This document shows, one piece after another, positions 34,077 through 42,583 of a stretch of DNA of 64,000 bases (positions are counted from its first letter, which is position 1; each line of letters begins with the position of its first letter). The translations under genes were made by a program, and so were the position numbers. Below the pieces are notes generated by a model. It saw only the letters and a program-made list of their open reading frames with translations. It was not told the DNA's origin and ran no database searches. The stretch comes from Streptomyces aidingensis (GTDB taxonomy: Bacteria; Actinomycetota; Actinomycetes; Streptomycetales; Streptomycetaceae): positions 62,001 to 126,000 of the forward strand of contig NZ_FOLM01000006.1 in the NCBI RefSeq assembly GCF_900112355.1. Direction: 5' to 3'.

Positions 34077-34552
34077 CTGCGGGCTCCTGACGGGTGCGCC
34101 GGGCCACTGGCCTGCGGCGGAGGACGGACATCGCGGCTCGCGGCCCGGTGCTGGGAACGTACACGGCTCCGGCCACTCACAAAAATCAAGATAACCGCAC
34201 AGGAACAACCATTGACAAGGGTTTCCCCACTGCGGACCCGGGCCCGCCGGCCGGATCCGGACGCCGCCTTCGTCACCTCCGGCCCGATGACCCGGGGCGT
34301 CCCGGCGCCGCCGGAGGCGGCCGGCCACCGCGTTCCCGGGGACGTCGCCGGCGCCGGTTCCGACGGCTCCCCCGCCGCGCTCACGGCCCGCCCGGTGAAC
34401 CGACCGCGATCCACCGGCAATTGCCGAACCACTGCATACAATATTCCCAATTCACTGCTTCGAGCGAAAGACATTCCTTCTTCCGGTCGCCCGAATTACC
34501 CTTCCAAGAAGCAAGGGAAAAGCGGAAGTTCACCGGAAGAAGGGAAATCCTC
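34077..34552. promoter_or_regulatory. intergenic region between GH42 and lectin-like genes
   Basis: This 476-bp region separates divergent genes. Besides the minus-strand promoter candidate, it has a TACAAT hexamer at 34437-34442 in an AT-richer patch that could be the -10 of the small secreted protein (about 105-nt leader). I see no open frame with coding character. Confidence 0.45.
34188..34218 (-). promoter_or_regulatory. promoter candidate for beta-galactosidase
   Basis: On the minus strand, TTGTCA (34213-34218) and TATCTT (34188-34193) are separated by 19 bp, or 18 bp if TTATCT is used. This is close to the primary-sigma consensus and lies in a local AT-rich patch about 110 bp before the start codon. 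Confidence 0.45.
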
Positions 34553-35062
34553 ATGAAGCAGGCGGCAAAGGCGGCGATGACCGCCGCGGTCTCCCTCGGC
34601 GTTCTCACCACCAGCGTGCTCGCGGGCTCGGGCCAGGCCGTGGCGCAGAGCGGAGTCGCGCTGAAGAACATCGGCATGGACGGTTATGTGCTCGACAACG
34701 ACCGCGGCGGCAGCACCGATTCGAGCGTGCTGGTCTACGAGCGGAACGGCGGGGCGAACCAGACCTGGAACATCACCCCCGCGGGCCGCAACCCGGTCCA
34801 GATCCAGCAGAACATCGGAGGCGAGCCACTGTGCGTCGCCGCGGTGCCCACCAGCGGCATCGTCGAGGTCTCCATGCAGCAGTGCGACAACGGGGGCGTG
34901 ACGTTCTGGATCGAGGTCAAGGTCGGAGACAACGCATATGTCTACCGCAGCCGGACCAACGGCGGATGCCTTACCGCCACCCGGGAGAACGCCCCCGTGG
35001 AACTCACCGAATGCGACTACAGCGAGCAATACCAGCAGTGGAAAAAGGACTATGTCGTCTGA
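34553..35062 (+). CDS. small secreted ricin-B-lectin-like protein
   Basis: The 169-residue protein has a Sec signal peptide (MKQAAKAAMTAAVSLGVLTT..., probable cleavage after AVAQS or nearby). A beta-trefoil-like domain follows with Q-x-W elements (NQTWNI, QYQQWKK), repeated GYVLDNDRGG / GGCLTATREN strands and two or three Cys pairs. The ATG at 34553 follows GGAAGAAGGGAAA. The coding region is less GC-extreme than its neighbours. It could bind carbohydrate outside the cell. The lectin assignment rests on the QxW pattern, since only one to two trefoil repeats are clear. Confidence 0.7.
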   Translation: MKQAAKAAMTAAVSLGVLTTSVLAGSGQAVAQSGVALKNIGMDGYVLDNDRGGSTDSSVLVYERNGGANQTWNITPAGRNPVQIQQNIGGEPLCVAAVPTSGIVEVSMQQCDNGGVTFWIEVKVGDNAYVYRSRTNGGCLTATRENAPVELTECDYSEQYQQWKKDYVV

Positions 35063-35106
35063 CAGCCGCCTGACAGCCGTCCGACAGCCGTCCGACAGCC
35101 GTCTAT
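35063..35106 (+). repeat. 11-bp x4 direct repeat
   Basis: Immediately after the lectin-like stop codon, four 11-bp units of the form YYGACAGCCGY follow one another (GACAGCCG at regular 11-bp steps). It could be slippage-derived or a multi-site binding region upstream of the DASS transporter. Confidence 0.75.
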
Positions 35107-35159
35107 TAACGGTCGTTTTCTGTTCCGGGGCGGCCGGAATCACGCACCGAGGATGCACC

Positions 35160-36695
35160 GTGGCACAGACCGAGCGCAGCACCGGGCCCGCCCGCGCTTT
35201 CCCTCCGGGCCCCGGGGAGGAGGCCGGCCGGATACGGCCGCGCCGGTGGGCCGGGCTGGTGGCCGGGGCGGCCCTGGCGGTGCTGCTCCGGTGGGCGCTG
35301 CCCGATTCGCTGGCCGCCCCGGACAAGAACGTGGCGGCCGTGGCCGCGCTGATGGCGGTGTGGTGGACGACCGAGGCGCTGCCGCTGCCGGTCACCGCGC
35401 TGGTACCGCTGATCGCCTTCCCGGTGCTGGATGTCGCGCCGCTCGCCGAGGCCGCCGGGCCGTACGCCAGCCCGGTGATCTTCCTCTTCCTCGGCGGCTT
35501 CCTGATCGCCATCGCCATGCAGCGGTGGAATCTGCACATCCGGTTCGCGCTGGCCACCCTCGCCCTGGTGGGCACCGCGCCGCACCGGATGATTCTGGGC
35601 TTCATGGTGGCCACCGCCGTGCTGTCCATGTGGATCTCCAACACGGCGACGGCCGTGATGATGCTGCCGATGGGGGTCGCCGTGCTGGGGCTGGTGGCCC
35701 GGTCGGGCGAGGGCCGCCGGGACCGGGACTTCGCCACCGCGCTGATGCTGGGCATCGCCTACGCCGCGACGATCGGCTCCCTGGCCACGGTCATCGGCAC
35801 CCCGCCCAACACCCTGCTGCGCGGCTTTGCCGAGGAGAACTTCGGCATCAGGATCGGCTTCTTCCAGTGGATGCGGTTCGGGGTGCCGCTCTCCGCGGTC
35901 TTCCTGGTCATGGCGTGGCTGGTGCTCACCAAGGTGGTGTTCCGGCCGGGCACCGGGGAGATCCCCGGCGGGCAGGAGCTGATCGCGGCGCGGCGGCGCG
36001 CCCTGGGGCCGGTCGGCCGGCCGGAGTGGACGGTGCTGGCGGTCTTTCTGGGCGCTGCGGTGAGCTGGGTGCTCTTTCCGCAGCTTCACGGAATCTGGCC
36101 ATGGACGGAGCGGGTCGACGACACGGTGATCGCGATCACCGCGGCCCTGCTGCTGTTCGCCCTGCCCGTCGCCCCGGGCGGCCGTATCCGGGCACTCACC
36201 TGGGAGGACACCCGTGAGCTGCCCTGGGGCATACTGCTCCTGTTCGGCGGCGGGCTGGCGCTGTCGGCCGCCTTCAGCCGGGACGACGGCGAGGGCGGCA
36301 CCACCGGCCTCGGCCCGTGGATCGGCGAGCGGGTGACCGGTCTGGACGGCCGGCCGGTGCTGCTGGTCGTGGTGGCCATGGCGGTGCTGGTGCTCTTCCT
36401 CACCGAGCTCACCAGCAACACCGCCACCGCCGCCACCTTCCTGCCCGTCATGGCCGGGGTGGCGGGCGGCCTGGGCATGGACCCGATGCTGCTGCTGCTC
36501 CCGGTGACGGTCGCGGCGAGCTGCGCCTTCATGCTCCCGGTGGCCACCGCCCCCAACGCCCTGGTGTTCGCCTCCGGCCGGGTCACCATCGGCCAGATGG
36601 CCCGGGCCGGCCTATGGCTCAACCTCATCGGCGCCGTTCTGCTGACCCTGGCCCTCTACGCCCTGGGCCTCCCCGTGTTCGCCATCCGGCTCTGA
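35160..36695 (+). CDS. DASS/SLC13 family dicarboxylate transporter
   Basis: This integral membrane sodium-coupled (or exchange) transporter of the divalent anion symporter family probably carries C4-dicarboxylates, citrate or similar. The two diagnostic SNT motifs, SNTATAVMMLPMG and SNTATAATFLPVM, mark the inverted repeats. Other family blocks are WWTTEALPLPVTALVPL, GGFLIAIAMQRW, GTPPNTLLRGFA and LPWGILLLFGGGLALS. It has about eleven or twelve helices in 511 residues. The GTG at 35160 has GAGG about eight bases upstream and gives a short basic cytoplasmic N-terminus. It stands alone on the plus strand and converges with the PhoX-like gene. Confidence 0.9.
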   Translation: MAQTERSTGPARAFPPGPGEEAGRIRPRRWAGLVAGAALAVLLRWALPDSLAAPDKNVAAVAALMAVWWTTEALPLPVTALVPLIAFPVLDVAPLAEAAGPYASPVIFLFLGGFLIAIAMQRWNLHIRFALATLALVGTAPHRMILGFMVATAVLSMWISNTATAVMMLPMGVAVLGLVARSGEGRRDRDFATALMLGIAYAATIGSLATVIGTPPNTLLRGFAEENFGIRIGFFQWMRFGVPLSAVFLVMAWLVLTKVVFRPGTGEIPGGQELIAARRRALGPVGRPEWTVLAVFLGAAVSWVLFPQLHGIWPWTERVDDTVIAITAALLLFALPVAPGGRIRALTWEDTRELPWGILLLFGGGLALSAAFSRDDGEGGTTGLGPWIGERVTGLDGRPVLLVVVAMAVLVLFLTELTSNTATAATFLPVMAGVAGGLGMDPMLLLLPVTVAASCAFMLPVATAPNALVFASGRVTIGQMARAGLWLNLIGAVLLTLALYALGLPVFAIRL

Positions 36696-36889
36696 GGCGC
36701 GTTCAGGTGCCCGGTCCCGCGGTGCCGCCGGCGGACGCGTACCGCGGAGGCCCGGAGGCCCGGAGGCCCGGTACACCTGGATCGTCACGCCCTTCGGGGT
36801 GACCCCTGAGCCGGCCAGGAGACATTCATGGTGACCGTCGGTCTCATGGGCCGGTCCTTTTCCTTCCGTGGCGGCTGCCGGAAACGCCG

Positions 36890-36922
36890 CTGCCCCTCCC
36901 GGGGGTCCGCCGGGAGGGGCAG
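36890..36922. terminator. hairpin between DASS and PhoX-like genes
   Basis: A perfect 13-bp stem (36890-36902 with 36910-36922) with a 7-nt loop lies between two convergent genes, 23 bp past the PhoX-like stop. The 249-bp gap also holds three AGGCCCGG-type direct repeats near 36743-36770. Confidence 0.75.
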
Positions 36923-36944
36923 GTGCGGAGCGGTGGGGGCGCGG

Positions 36945-38927
36945 TCAGGCGCCGATCACTCCGCCATCGGTGCGGCTGATCACCACGGTAGCCGACCGCG
37001 GACGGCCGTCCGGATCGAAGTCGGGCCAGTTGGAGACGGCCCGGGGGTTCTCCGGGGTGGGCTCGCCGAACACGGCGGTGGCCTCACCCGGGTGCTGGAC
37101 ATTGACGAACATGGTCCGGCCGTCGTCGGTGATCACGGCGCCGGTGATCTCGCAGCCGCGCGGCCCGGTGAGGAAGCGGCGGACCTCACCGGTCTTCGGG
37201 TCGGCGGCCAGGAGCTGGTTGTTGCCGATGTTGTCGTGGCCGCGGTCCGCCCGGTTCTGGGTGGAGTTGGACACATCGGTCATGATCCACAGCCGGCCGT
37301 CCCGGTCGAAGTGCAGGCCGTCGGGCGAACCGTGCAGGCTGTCCTCGTCCAGGGTGACCGAGGAGTCGTAGGCCGGGTCGCCGGAGAGCAGGAAGATGTC
37401 CCAGGTGAAGGTGGTGGCGGTGTTGTCGCCGTTCTTCTCGGCCCAGCGGATGATGTGACCGTACGGGTTGGGGGTGCGCGGGTTGGCCGCGTTGCCGCCG
37501 GAGCCGTTGGTCAGGGCGCAGTAGACGTCCTTGTTCTTCGGGTTGACGGAGACCCACTCGGGGCGGTCCATCGGGGTGGCGCCGAGCGCGTCGGCCGCCT
37601 CCCGGGTGCGCAGCAGCACATCGGCCTGGTCCTGCCAGCCGTTGGCGGCGGTCAGCGGGCCCTCGCCGAAGACCAGCGGCAGCCACTCGCCGCTGCCGTC
37701 GTCGTTGAACCTCGCCACATACAGGGTGCCGTGGTCCAGCGGGCTGCGGCGGCGCGCCCGGTGGGCGCGCCAGCTGCCCTCGCCGACGAACTTGTAGATG
37801 TAGTCGCCGCTCTGGTCGTCACCCGAGTAGGCGACGACCCGGCCGCGGGACTCGGTGACGGTGCAGCCCTCGTGCTTGAAGCGGCCCAGGGCGGTGCGCT
37901 TGACCGGCTTGGCGTACGGGTTGTGCGGGTCGATCTCGACGATCCAGCCGAAACGGTTCAGCTCGTTGCCGTTGACGGCCACGTCGAAGCGCGGGTCGGC
38001 CAGGTGCCAGCGGTAGCCGAAGCCGGTGGCCGAGACGCCGTAGCGGGCCTGCTCCGGGGTGGGCCCCCAGGAGGGGTCCTCGGTGCCGAAGTAGCCGTTC
38101 CAGTTCTCCTCGCAGGCCAGGTAGGTGCCCCAGGGGGTCACGCCGTGCGAGCAGTTGTTGAGGGTGCCCATGGGCTCGTTGCCGGAGGCCAGCGCCGGGT
38201 GGTCCAGAGTGACCGGCCCGGAGAAGCCGACCGGGGTGGTACCGGTGACCCGGCGGGCGAAGCGGGAACGGACCTGCTTCCACTCACCGTTCCACTTGCG
38301 CTCCACCTCGACCACGCTGACGCCGTGGGCGGCCAGGGCCTTGGCGACCTTGTCGGCGGTCATCTCTGCGTCGCCGTCCGGGTAGAGCAGGGCGGCGTCG
38401 GTGTACTCGTGGTTGAGCACCAGCAGGCCGCGGCGGCAGCTCCGGCCCCAGCCCAGGGGGAAGAAGTGCATGCCGTCGTGGTTCATGCCGATCTGCTCGG
38501 CCTGCTCGGCGGCGGTGTTGCTGCCGTCCTTCTTCCAGGCCGGGCCGCCGGGGCGGAGCGGGGTGCCCCAGGGGATGATGACCTGGGTGCGGTAGCCGGG
38601 CGGGACGGTGAACTCGTCCGCGTCGCTGGCCGGCACCGGCTCGAAGCCCAGCAGGTCCCTGCGGCCGTGGCCCTTGCCCCGCCCGCCGTGGTGACCGTGA
38701 CCGTGGCCATGGCCGCGGCCGTGCGCCGCGGCCGGGGCCGCCCCGCCGAGCGCCGAGCCGGCGACCAGGAAACCGGCCGCGGCGACGGTGGTGCCGCGCA
38801 GCGCGGCACGGCGGGAGAGGAACGATTCGGCAACCTGCTGGAACGGCCGGTTGCCGGAGGTGTTGGAGCTGATCTCGTCCGGGTCGTAGGCGGGAAAGAC
38901 CTGGGCCCTGGCTGACTGGTCTGACAT
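36945..38927 (-). CDS. PhoX-family (DUF839) Tat-exported phosphatase
   Basis: The 660-residue secreted protein has a twin-arginine signal (FLSRRAALRGTTVAAAGFLVAGSALGG, ~residues 36-62), then a short His/Gly-rich stretch (GRGHGHGHGHHGGRGKGHG) and the PhoX beta-propeller-like domain: GMNHDGMHFFPL, LLVLNHEYTD, TLNNCSHGVTPWGTYLACEENWNGYF, FGWIVEIDP, KHEGCTVTE, SPDGLHFDRDGRLWIMTD. PhoX enzymes are Ca/Fe-dependent alkaline phosphatases. The ATG at 38927 follows GCGAGG. Two GTTCAC elements on the minus strand (about 38982-38991 and 39032-39038) resemble PhoP half-sites, fitting phosphate control. The His-rich spacer could bind metal. Confidence 0.86.
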   Translation of the reverse strand: MSDQSARAQVFPAYDPDEISSNTSGNRPFQQVAESFLSRRAALRGTTVAAAGFLVAGSALGGAAPAAAHGRGHGHGHGHHGGRGKGHGRRDLLGFEPVPASDADEFTVPPGYRTQVIIPWGTPLRPGGPAWKKDGSNTAAEQAEQIGMNHDGMHFFPLGWGRSCRRGLLVLNHEYTDAALLYPDGDAEMTADKVAKALAAHGVSVVEVERKWNGEWKQVRSRFARRVTGTTPVGFSGPVTLDHPALASGNEPMGTLNNCSHGVTPWGTYLACEENWNGYFGTEDPSWGPTPEQARYGVSATGFGYRWHLADPRFDVAVNGNELNRFGWIVEIDPHNPYAKPVKRTALGRFKHEGCTVTESRGRVVAYSGDDQSGDYIYKFVGEGSWRAHRARRRSPLDHGTLYVARFNDDGSGEWLPLVFGEGPLTAANGWQDQADVLLRTREAADALGATPMDRPEWVSVNPKNKDVYCALTNGSGGNAANPRTPNPYGHIIRWAEKNGDNTATTFTWDIFLLSGDPAYDSSVTLDEDSLHGSPDGLHFDRDGRLWIMTDVSNSTQNRADRGHDNIGNNQLLAADPKTGEVRRFLTGPRGCEITGAVITDDGRTMFVNVQHPGEATAVFGEPTPENPRAVSNWPDFDPDGRPRSATVVISRTDGGVIGA

Positions 38928-39213
38928 CCTCGCTGGCCTCACTGTGCTCGTCGGCCCCGCCGTTGCGGGGTAGGGGGGACGTGAACTGCGCGCGAGAGTA
39001 GGAGCCGCCCGTGGCTTCCAGTCACCGCAACGGTGAACGGCCGACCACCACCGGCCATACGGGTGATGTGACGCGGGTAGCACGGCTGTACGCGGCGGTG
39101 CCGGCGGCACGGTCGGGTGCCGCCGGCACCGGCCGGTACGGGGATATGGGCTCCGGGACAGCGGATACGGGATACGGAATACGGGATGCGGGCCGCGGGA
39201 TACGGGCCGCGGG

Positions 39214-40758
39214 TCAGCGCCCGGCGGGCTCCTCGCGCCGGCCGTTCACCCGGCGCGGCAGGCCCAGCGGATTGGCGTCGTGGAGTTCGGGCGGCAGCAG
39301 GGCCTCGGGGGTGTTCTGGTAGACCACCGGGCGCAGCCAGCGCTCGATCGCGGTGGCCCCGACCGAGGTCGAGGTGGAGGTGGTGGCCGGGTACGGGCCA
39401 CCGTGGTGCTGGGCCGGGGCGACCGCCACACCGGTCGGCCAGCCGTTGACCAGCAGCCGGCCGGCGTACGGCCGCAGCTCCGCCAGCAGCCGGGCGGCCT
39501 CGCCGTCCGGCTCCTCCGCCTCGGTGCCGCCGATGTGCACGGTGGCGGTCAGCGAGCCGCCGATCCGCTCCAGCGCCGCACTGATCTCGGCCGGGTCGCC
39601 GTACCGGGCGATCACCGTGACCGGGCCGAAGCACTCCTCCAGCAGCAGGTCGTACTCCCCGCCGCCGGCGGCCAGGCGGTCGGCCGGAACGGTGAGAAAG
39701 CCGGCCGCGACCCCGCCGGAGCCGCCCGCTCCCGGGGTGACCGGGGCCTGGACCCCGTCCAGCCCGGCGCGGGCGGCCACTCCGGCGGCGAAGGCCTCCC
39801 GCATCCGGGCGTCCAGCATGACGCCCTCCGGGGTGCCGGACAGCGCGCCGGCCAGGGAGGTGACGAGCTGATCACCGCTCTCCCCCGCCGGGGTGAAGAC
39901 CAGTCCTGGCTTGGTGCAGAACTGGCCGGTGCCCATGGTCATCGAGCCGGCCAGCCCGGCGCCGATCTCCCCGGCGCGTTCCCCGGCCGCGGCCCGGGTG
40001 ATCACCACGGGGTTGAGGCTGCCCAGTTCGCCGTGGAACGGGATCGGCACCGGACGGGCCGCCGCCGCGTCGAACAGGGCGCGCCCGCCGCGCACCGAGC
40101 CGGTGAAGCCGGCCGCGGCCACCAGCGGGTGCTTGATCAGCTCCACTCCGGCGTCGAAGCCGTGCACCAGGCCGAGCACGTTCTCGTCCAGACCGGCCTC
40201 GGCGGCGGCCCGGCGCAGCGCGGCGGCGCACAGTTCGGAGGTGGCGGGGTGGTCGGGGTGGGCCTTGACCACCACCGGGCAGCCCGCGGCCAGCGCGCTG
40301 GCGGTGTCGCCGCCGGGGACGGAGAAGGCGAGCGGGAAGTTGGAGGCGGCGTAGACCGCGACCACGCCCAGCGGGATGCGGTAGCGGCGCAGATCGGGGC
40401 GGGGCGGGGTGGCCGAGGGATCGGCGTGGTCGATGATCACGCCCAGGTGGCCGCCGTCCTCGGCCTCGTCCGCGAAGGCACGCAACTGGCCGGTGGTGCG
40501 GGCGAGTTCGCCCTTGAGGCGGACCTCGCCCAGGGCGGTCTCGGCATCGGCGGTGCGCACGATCTGCTCGGCCGCCGCCTCCAGTTGCGCCGCGGCACCG
40601 CGCAGCAGGGCGGTGCGGGCCGCGCGGTCCGCGAGTCCGGTGCGGGCGGCCTCGGCCGCCCGCACGGCCGCGTCCACATCGGCCGCGGTGGCCTCCTGGC
40701 CGATCTGTTCGCGCTGCTGCCCCGTCCGGGGGTCGACGCTCCACACTGGTGCTGGCAC
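39214..40758 (-). CDS. 2-oxoglutarate semialdehyde (2,5-dioxovalerate) dehydrogenase
   Basis: This NADP-type aldehyde dehydrogenase is of the branch that oxidises alpha-ketoglutarate semialdehyde, the last step of oxidative uronate/pentose pathways. Motifs: VYAASNFPLAFSVPGGDTASALAAGCPVVVKAHPDHPATSE (cofactor site), GFTGSVRGGRALFD, the general-base Glu in FHGELGSLNPVV and the catalytic Cys in MGTGQFCTKPGLV. The GTG at 40758 is chosen because AGGAGGAG lies six bases upstream and it gives the family N-terminus VPAPVWSVDPRTG; an ATG at 40794 lacks such a site. The length is 514 residues. Its promoter region carries two LacI-type operators shared with the galM region at 63.5 kb. Confidence 0.88.
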   Translation of the reverse strand: MPAPVWSVDPRTGQQREQIGQEATAADVDAAVRAAEAARTGLADRAARTALLRGAAAQLEAAAEQIVRTADAETALGEVRLKGELARTTGQLRAFADEAEDGGHLGVIIDHADPSATPPRPDLRRYRIPLGVVAVYAASNFPLAFSVPGGDTASALAAGCPVVVKAHPDHPATSELCAAALRRAAAEAGLDENVLGLVHGFDAGVELIKHPLVAAAGFTGSVRGGRALFDAAAARPVPIPFHGELGSLNPVVITRAAAGERAGEIGAGLAGSMTMGTGQFCTKPGLVFTPAGESGDQLVTSLAGALSGTPEGVMLDARMREAFAAGVAARAGLDGVQAPVTPGAGGSGGVAAGFLTVPADRLAAGGGEYDLLLEECFGPVTVIARYGDPAEISAALERIGGSLTATVHIGGTEAEEPDGEAARLLAELRPYAGRLLVNGWPTGVAVAPAQHHGGPYPATTSTSTSVGATAIERWLRPVVYQNTPEALLPPELHDANPLGLPRRVNGRREEPAGR

Positions 40759-40921
40759 CGCGTACTCCTCCTGGGCGTCCCACTCGGACGCCATCCGAGA
40801 TGTCGAACAGCGTCTGTACCTGCGAATTTCCGTCCCGGACCCTATCGGCCGCCGTGCACTGCGAGCAAGGAGCCCGCCTCGCTGCGGCGCCTGCCCGCCG
40901 GGCCGTATCGCAGCCTATCTC

Positions 40922-40933
40922 GCAATCGGTTGC
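40922..40933. promoter_or_regulatory. LacI-type operator A1
   Basis: GCAATCGGTTGC is an imperfect palindrome centred on CG with the AAnCGnTT core of LacI-family sites. It overlaps the predicted start of transcription of the KGSADH gene. The same 11-base core recurs at 63494. Confidence 0.7.
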
Positions 40934-40934
40934 A

Positions 40935-40962
40935 GTAATAGATGCACGCCCTCTTGATGTAA
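40935..40962 (-). promoter_or_regulatory. KGSADH promoter candidate
   Basis: Minus-strand TTACAT (40957-40962) and TATTAC (40935-40940) are separated by 16 bp, with operator A1 just downstream at about +1 and A2 upstream. This placement suits repression by looping. Confidence 0.45.
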
Positions 40963-40985
40963 TAGCGGGAAAGCGCGAAGATCGC

Positions 40986-40997
40986 GCAACCGCTTGT
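40986..40997. promoter_or_regulatory. LacI-type operator A2
   Basis: GCAACCGCTTGT has the AAnCGnTT core. It begins 64 bp from A1. The 12-mer is repeated exactly at 63559, and the flanking CGCGTTGA/TGCGTTGA is nearly conserved. Confidence 0.7.
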
Positions 40998-41051
40998 CGC
41001 GTTGAGGGGTGCGCCGGGCGGTCGCCGCCGGGGTGCGCTCCGGGGCGGGCA

Positions 41052-41086
41052 GCGGGCCGGCTCCCCGTGCGAAGGAGCCGGCCCGC
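41052..41086. terminator. orphan strong hairpin
   Basis: A perfect 13-bp GC stem (41052-41064 with 41074-41086) with a 9-nt loop lies in an intergenic region between divergent units, where no annotated transcript ends. It may insulate the two promoters or end a small RNA. Confidence 0.55.
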
Positions 41087-41162
41087 CGATCTCCCTCGGC
41101 CACCGTCCCCTTACCGGCCGCCACCGCCAAGGAGTGGTGAACCACCCCCCGAGCCGCCGCGG

Positions 41163-41180
41163 TTGGCCTAGTCTGGCCAA
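41163..41180. promoter_or_regulatory. palindrome over the -10 of a leaderless unit
   Basis: TTGGCC-TAGTCT-GGCCAA is a perfect 6-bp inverted repeat surrounding a TAGTCT hexamer that ends six bases before an ATG at 41181. That spacing suits a leaderless transcript, and the palindrome looks like a repressor site. Confidence 0.5.
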
Positions 41181-41273
41181 ATGATCAACCGATCACACAC
41201 CGCAGCCGCCGGCGCCGGGGCCCTCGCCCGCCCCCGGGACGTCCGCCGCACCCCGGTACCGCGCGCCGCATGA
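41181..41273 (+). CDS. possible 30-residue leader peptide
   Basis: ATG at 41181 opens a 30-codon frame (MINRSHTAAAGAGALARPRD...) whose TGA overlaps the ATG of the histidine kinase gene (ATGA). The kinase gene itself has no Shine-Dalgarno, so translation may depend on this small frame. It could also be the true start region of a coupled leader without function as a peptide. No homology is recognised. Confidence 0.4.
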   Translation: MINRSHTAAAGAGALARPRDVRRTPVPRAA

Positions 41274-42526
41274 CCCGGCTGCGACGGCGCTGGGCGCATC
41301 TGCTGCTGGGCGCCGCGCTCTGCCTGCCGTACTACCTGCTCACGCTGGCCGTGCTGGTGCTGGCCGTCCCGGGCGACGACGGCTGGCGGGATCCCGTGCC
41401 GCATCTGCTGGCGCTGGCCGTCTCCGCTCCGCTGATCGCGGCCTGCGAACTGCTGCTGGATCTGCGGCTGCTCCAGATCCGGGCGGCGCGGGCGCTGAGC
41501 GTCGGCAGCCCGCAGCTGCTGCCGCTGCCGGCGGAGGGCCGGGCCGTCCCGGACGGCGCCGCGCGGCGCCGCACCGCGGTATGGAACGTGATCCATCTGG
41601 AGGTGGGCGCCCTGGCGGGCGCGGCCACCGTGATCGTGCCGCCGCTGGCCGCCGTGCTGCTGGCGGTCCCCTTTGTGCCGGGCCTGGCCGGCAGTCTGCT
41701 GGCGGACAGCGCGCTGCCCGCCGCGCTGGCCCCGGCCGCCGGTCTCTCCCTGCTCGCCGGGCTGCTGATCGCGGTGGGCGCGGCCGGCGGGCTGCTGGCC
41801 CGGCTGGCCCCGCCACTGCTCGGCCCGACCGCGGCGGACCGGCTGGCCGAGGCGGAGCGGCTGGCCGCCGGGCTGGCCGCCCGCTGCCGACTGGGCCTGG
41901 AACTGCATCACTCGGTGGTCCACTCGCTGGGCGCGGTCGCCTCCCAGGCCGCCACCGCCCGCAAGGTGCTGGGATCCGACCCCGCCTTTGTGCGCAGCGC
42001 GCTCTCCGCCATCGAGCAGACCAGCCTCCAGGCGGTCGCCGAACTCGGCACCCTGCTCGGGCTGCTGCGGGACGGCGAGGAGGCCGGGACGGGGCCCGCG
42101 CCGACCCTGGCGGAGCTGCCGGACCTGCTGGACGGCAGCCGCGCGGCCGGCCTGCGGGTGCGGCTGGAGCGGCTGGACGCGGTGGACCGGCTGCCGGGGG
42201 CGATATCGCGCGAGGGCTACCGGATCGTCCAGGAAGGACTCTCCAGCCTGCTGCGGCACGCCCGGGACCGGCCGGTGCGGCTGACCGTCGCCGCGGACCG
42301 GACCGAGCTGACCATCACGATCGAGAACGCCGCCGGCGCGGGAGGCGTCGGCGCCCTCCCCCGGCCGGGCGGCGACCCGGGGCTCGACGGGGTGGCGGAA
42401 CGGGTCGCGCTGCTCGGCGGTGCGGCGCGCTGGGGCACCGACAACGGCCGCTGGCGCCTCTTCGCCCGCCTCCCGCTCCAGCCCCGGCCCGCCGCCGGCC
42501 CGGACGACACCCCCGCCGCGCGCTGA
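41270..42526 (+). CDS. orphan, degenerate HisKA_3-type histidine kinase
   Basis: The 418-residue membrane sensor has two pairs of hydrophobic helices (AHLLLGAALCLPYYLLTLAVLVLAV, HLLALAVSAPLIAACELLLDL; AATVIVPPLAAVLLAVPFVPGL, AAGLSLLAGLLIAVGAAGGLL), then a NarL-class dimerisation helix LELHHSVVHSLGAVASQA and an ATPase-like end (GYRIVQEGLSSLLRHARD, GLDGVAERVALLGG). Compared with the family, the residue after the phospho-His is His rather than Asp, and the N-box Asn is Ser, so kinase activity is doubtful. No response regulator gene is adjacent. The ATG overlaps a small upstream frame. Confidence 0.75.
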   Translation: MTRLRRRWAHLLLGAALCLPYYLLTLAVLVLAVPGDDGWRDPVPHLLALAVSAPLIAACELLLDLRLLQIRAARALSVGSPQLLPLPAEGRAVPDGAARRRTAVWNVIHLEVGALAGAATVIVPPLAAVLLAVPFVPGLAGSLLADSALPAALAPAAGLSLLAGLLIAVGAAGGLLARLAPPLLGPTAADRLAEAERLAAGLAARCRLGLELHHSVVHSLGAVASQAATARKVLGSDPAFVRSALSAIEQTSLQAVAELGTLLGLLRDGEEAGTGPAPTLAELPDLLDGSRAAGLRVRLERLDAVDRLPGAISREGYRIVQEGLSSLLRHARDRPVRLTVAADRTELTITIENAAGAGGVGALPRPGGDPGLDGVAERVALLGGAARWGTDNGRWRLFARLPLQPRPAAGPDDTPAAR

Positions 42527-42583
42527 GCGCCACGCCGCGGCGCAGCCGCCCGCGTCCCCGGGCGTCCCCGCGGGGAGCGGCGC

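Larger units (their letters stand above)
40759..41180. promoter_or_regulatory. regulatory region upstream of KGSADH
   Basis: This 422-bp gene-free region holds, from left to right, operator A1, a minus-strand promoter, operator A2, a strong hairpin (41052-41086) and the palindrome of the histidine-kinase unit. No convincing gene is seen. Confidence 0.6.

Noticed and set aside
36828..38915. 695-codon plus-strand frame opposite the PhoX-like gene, with an AGGAG near its ATG
   Set aside because: Low-complexity Gly/Val/Arg composition and full overlap with a clear Tat-exported phosphatase on the other strand.
40842..41180. 112-codon minus-strand frame upstream of KGSADH
   Set aside because: No ribosome site, Arg/Pro-rich composition, and it spans operators and a terminator-like hairpin.
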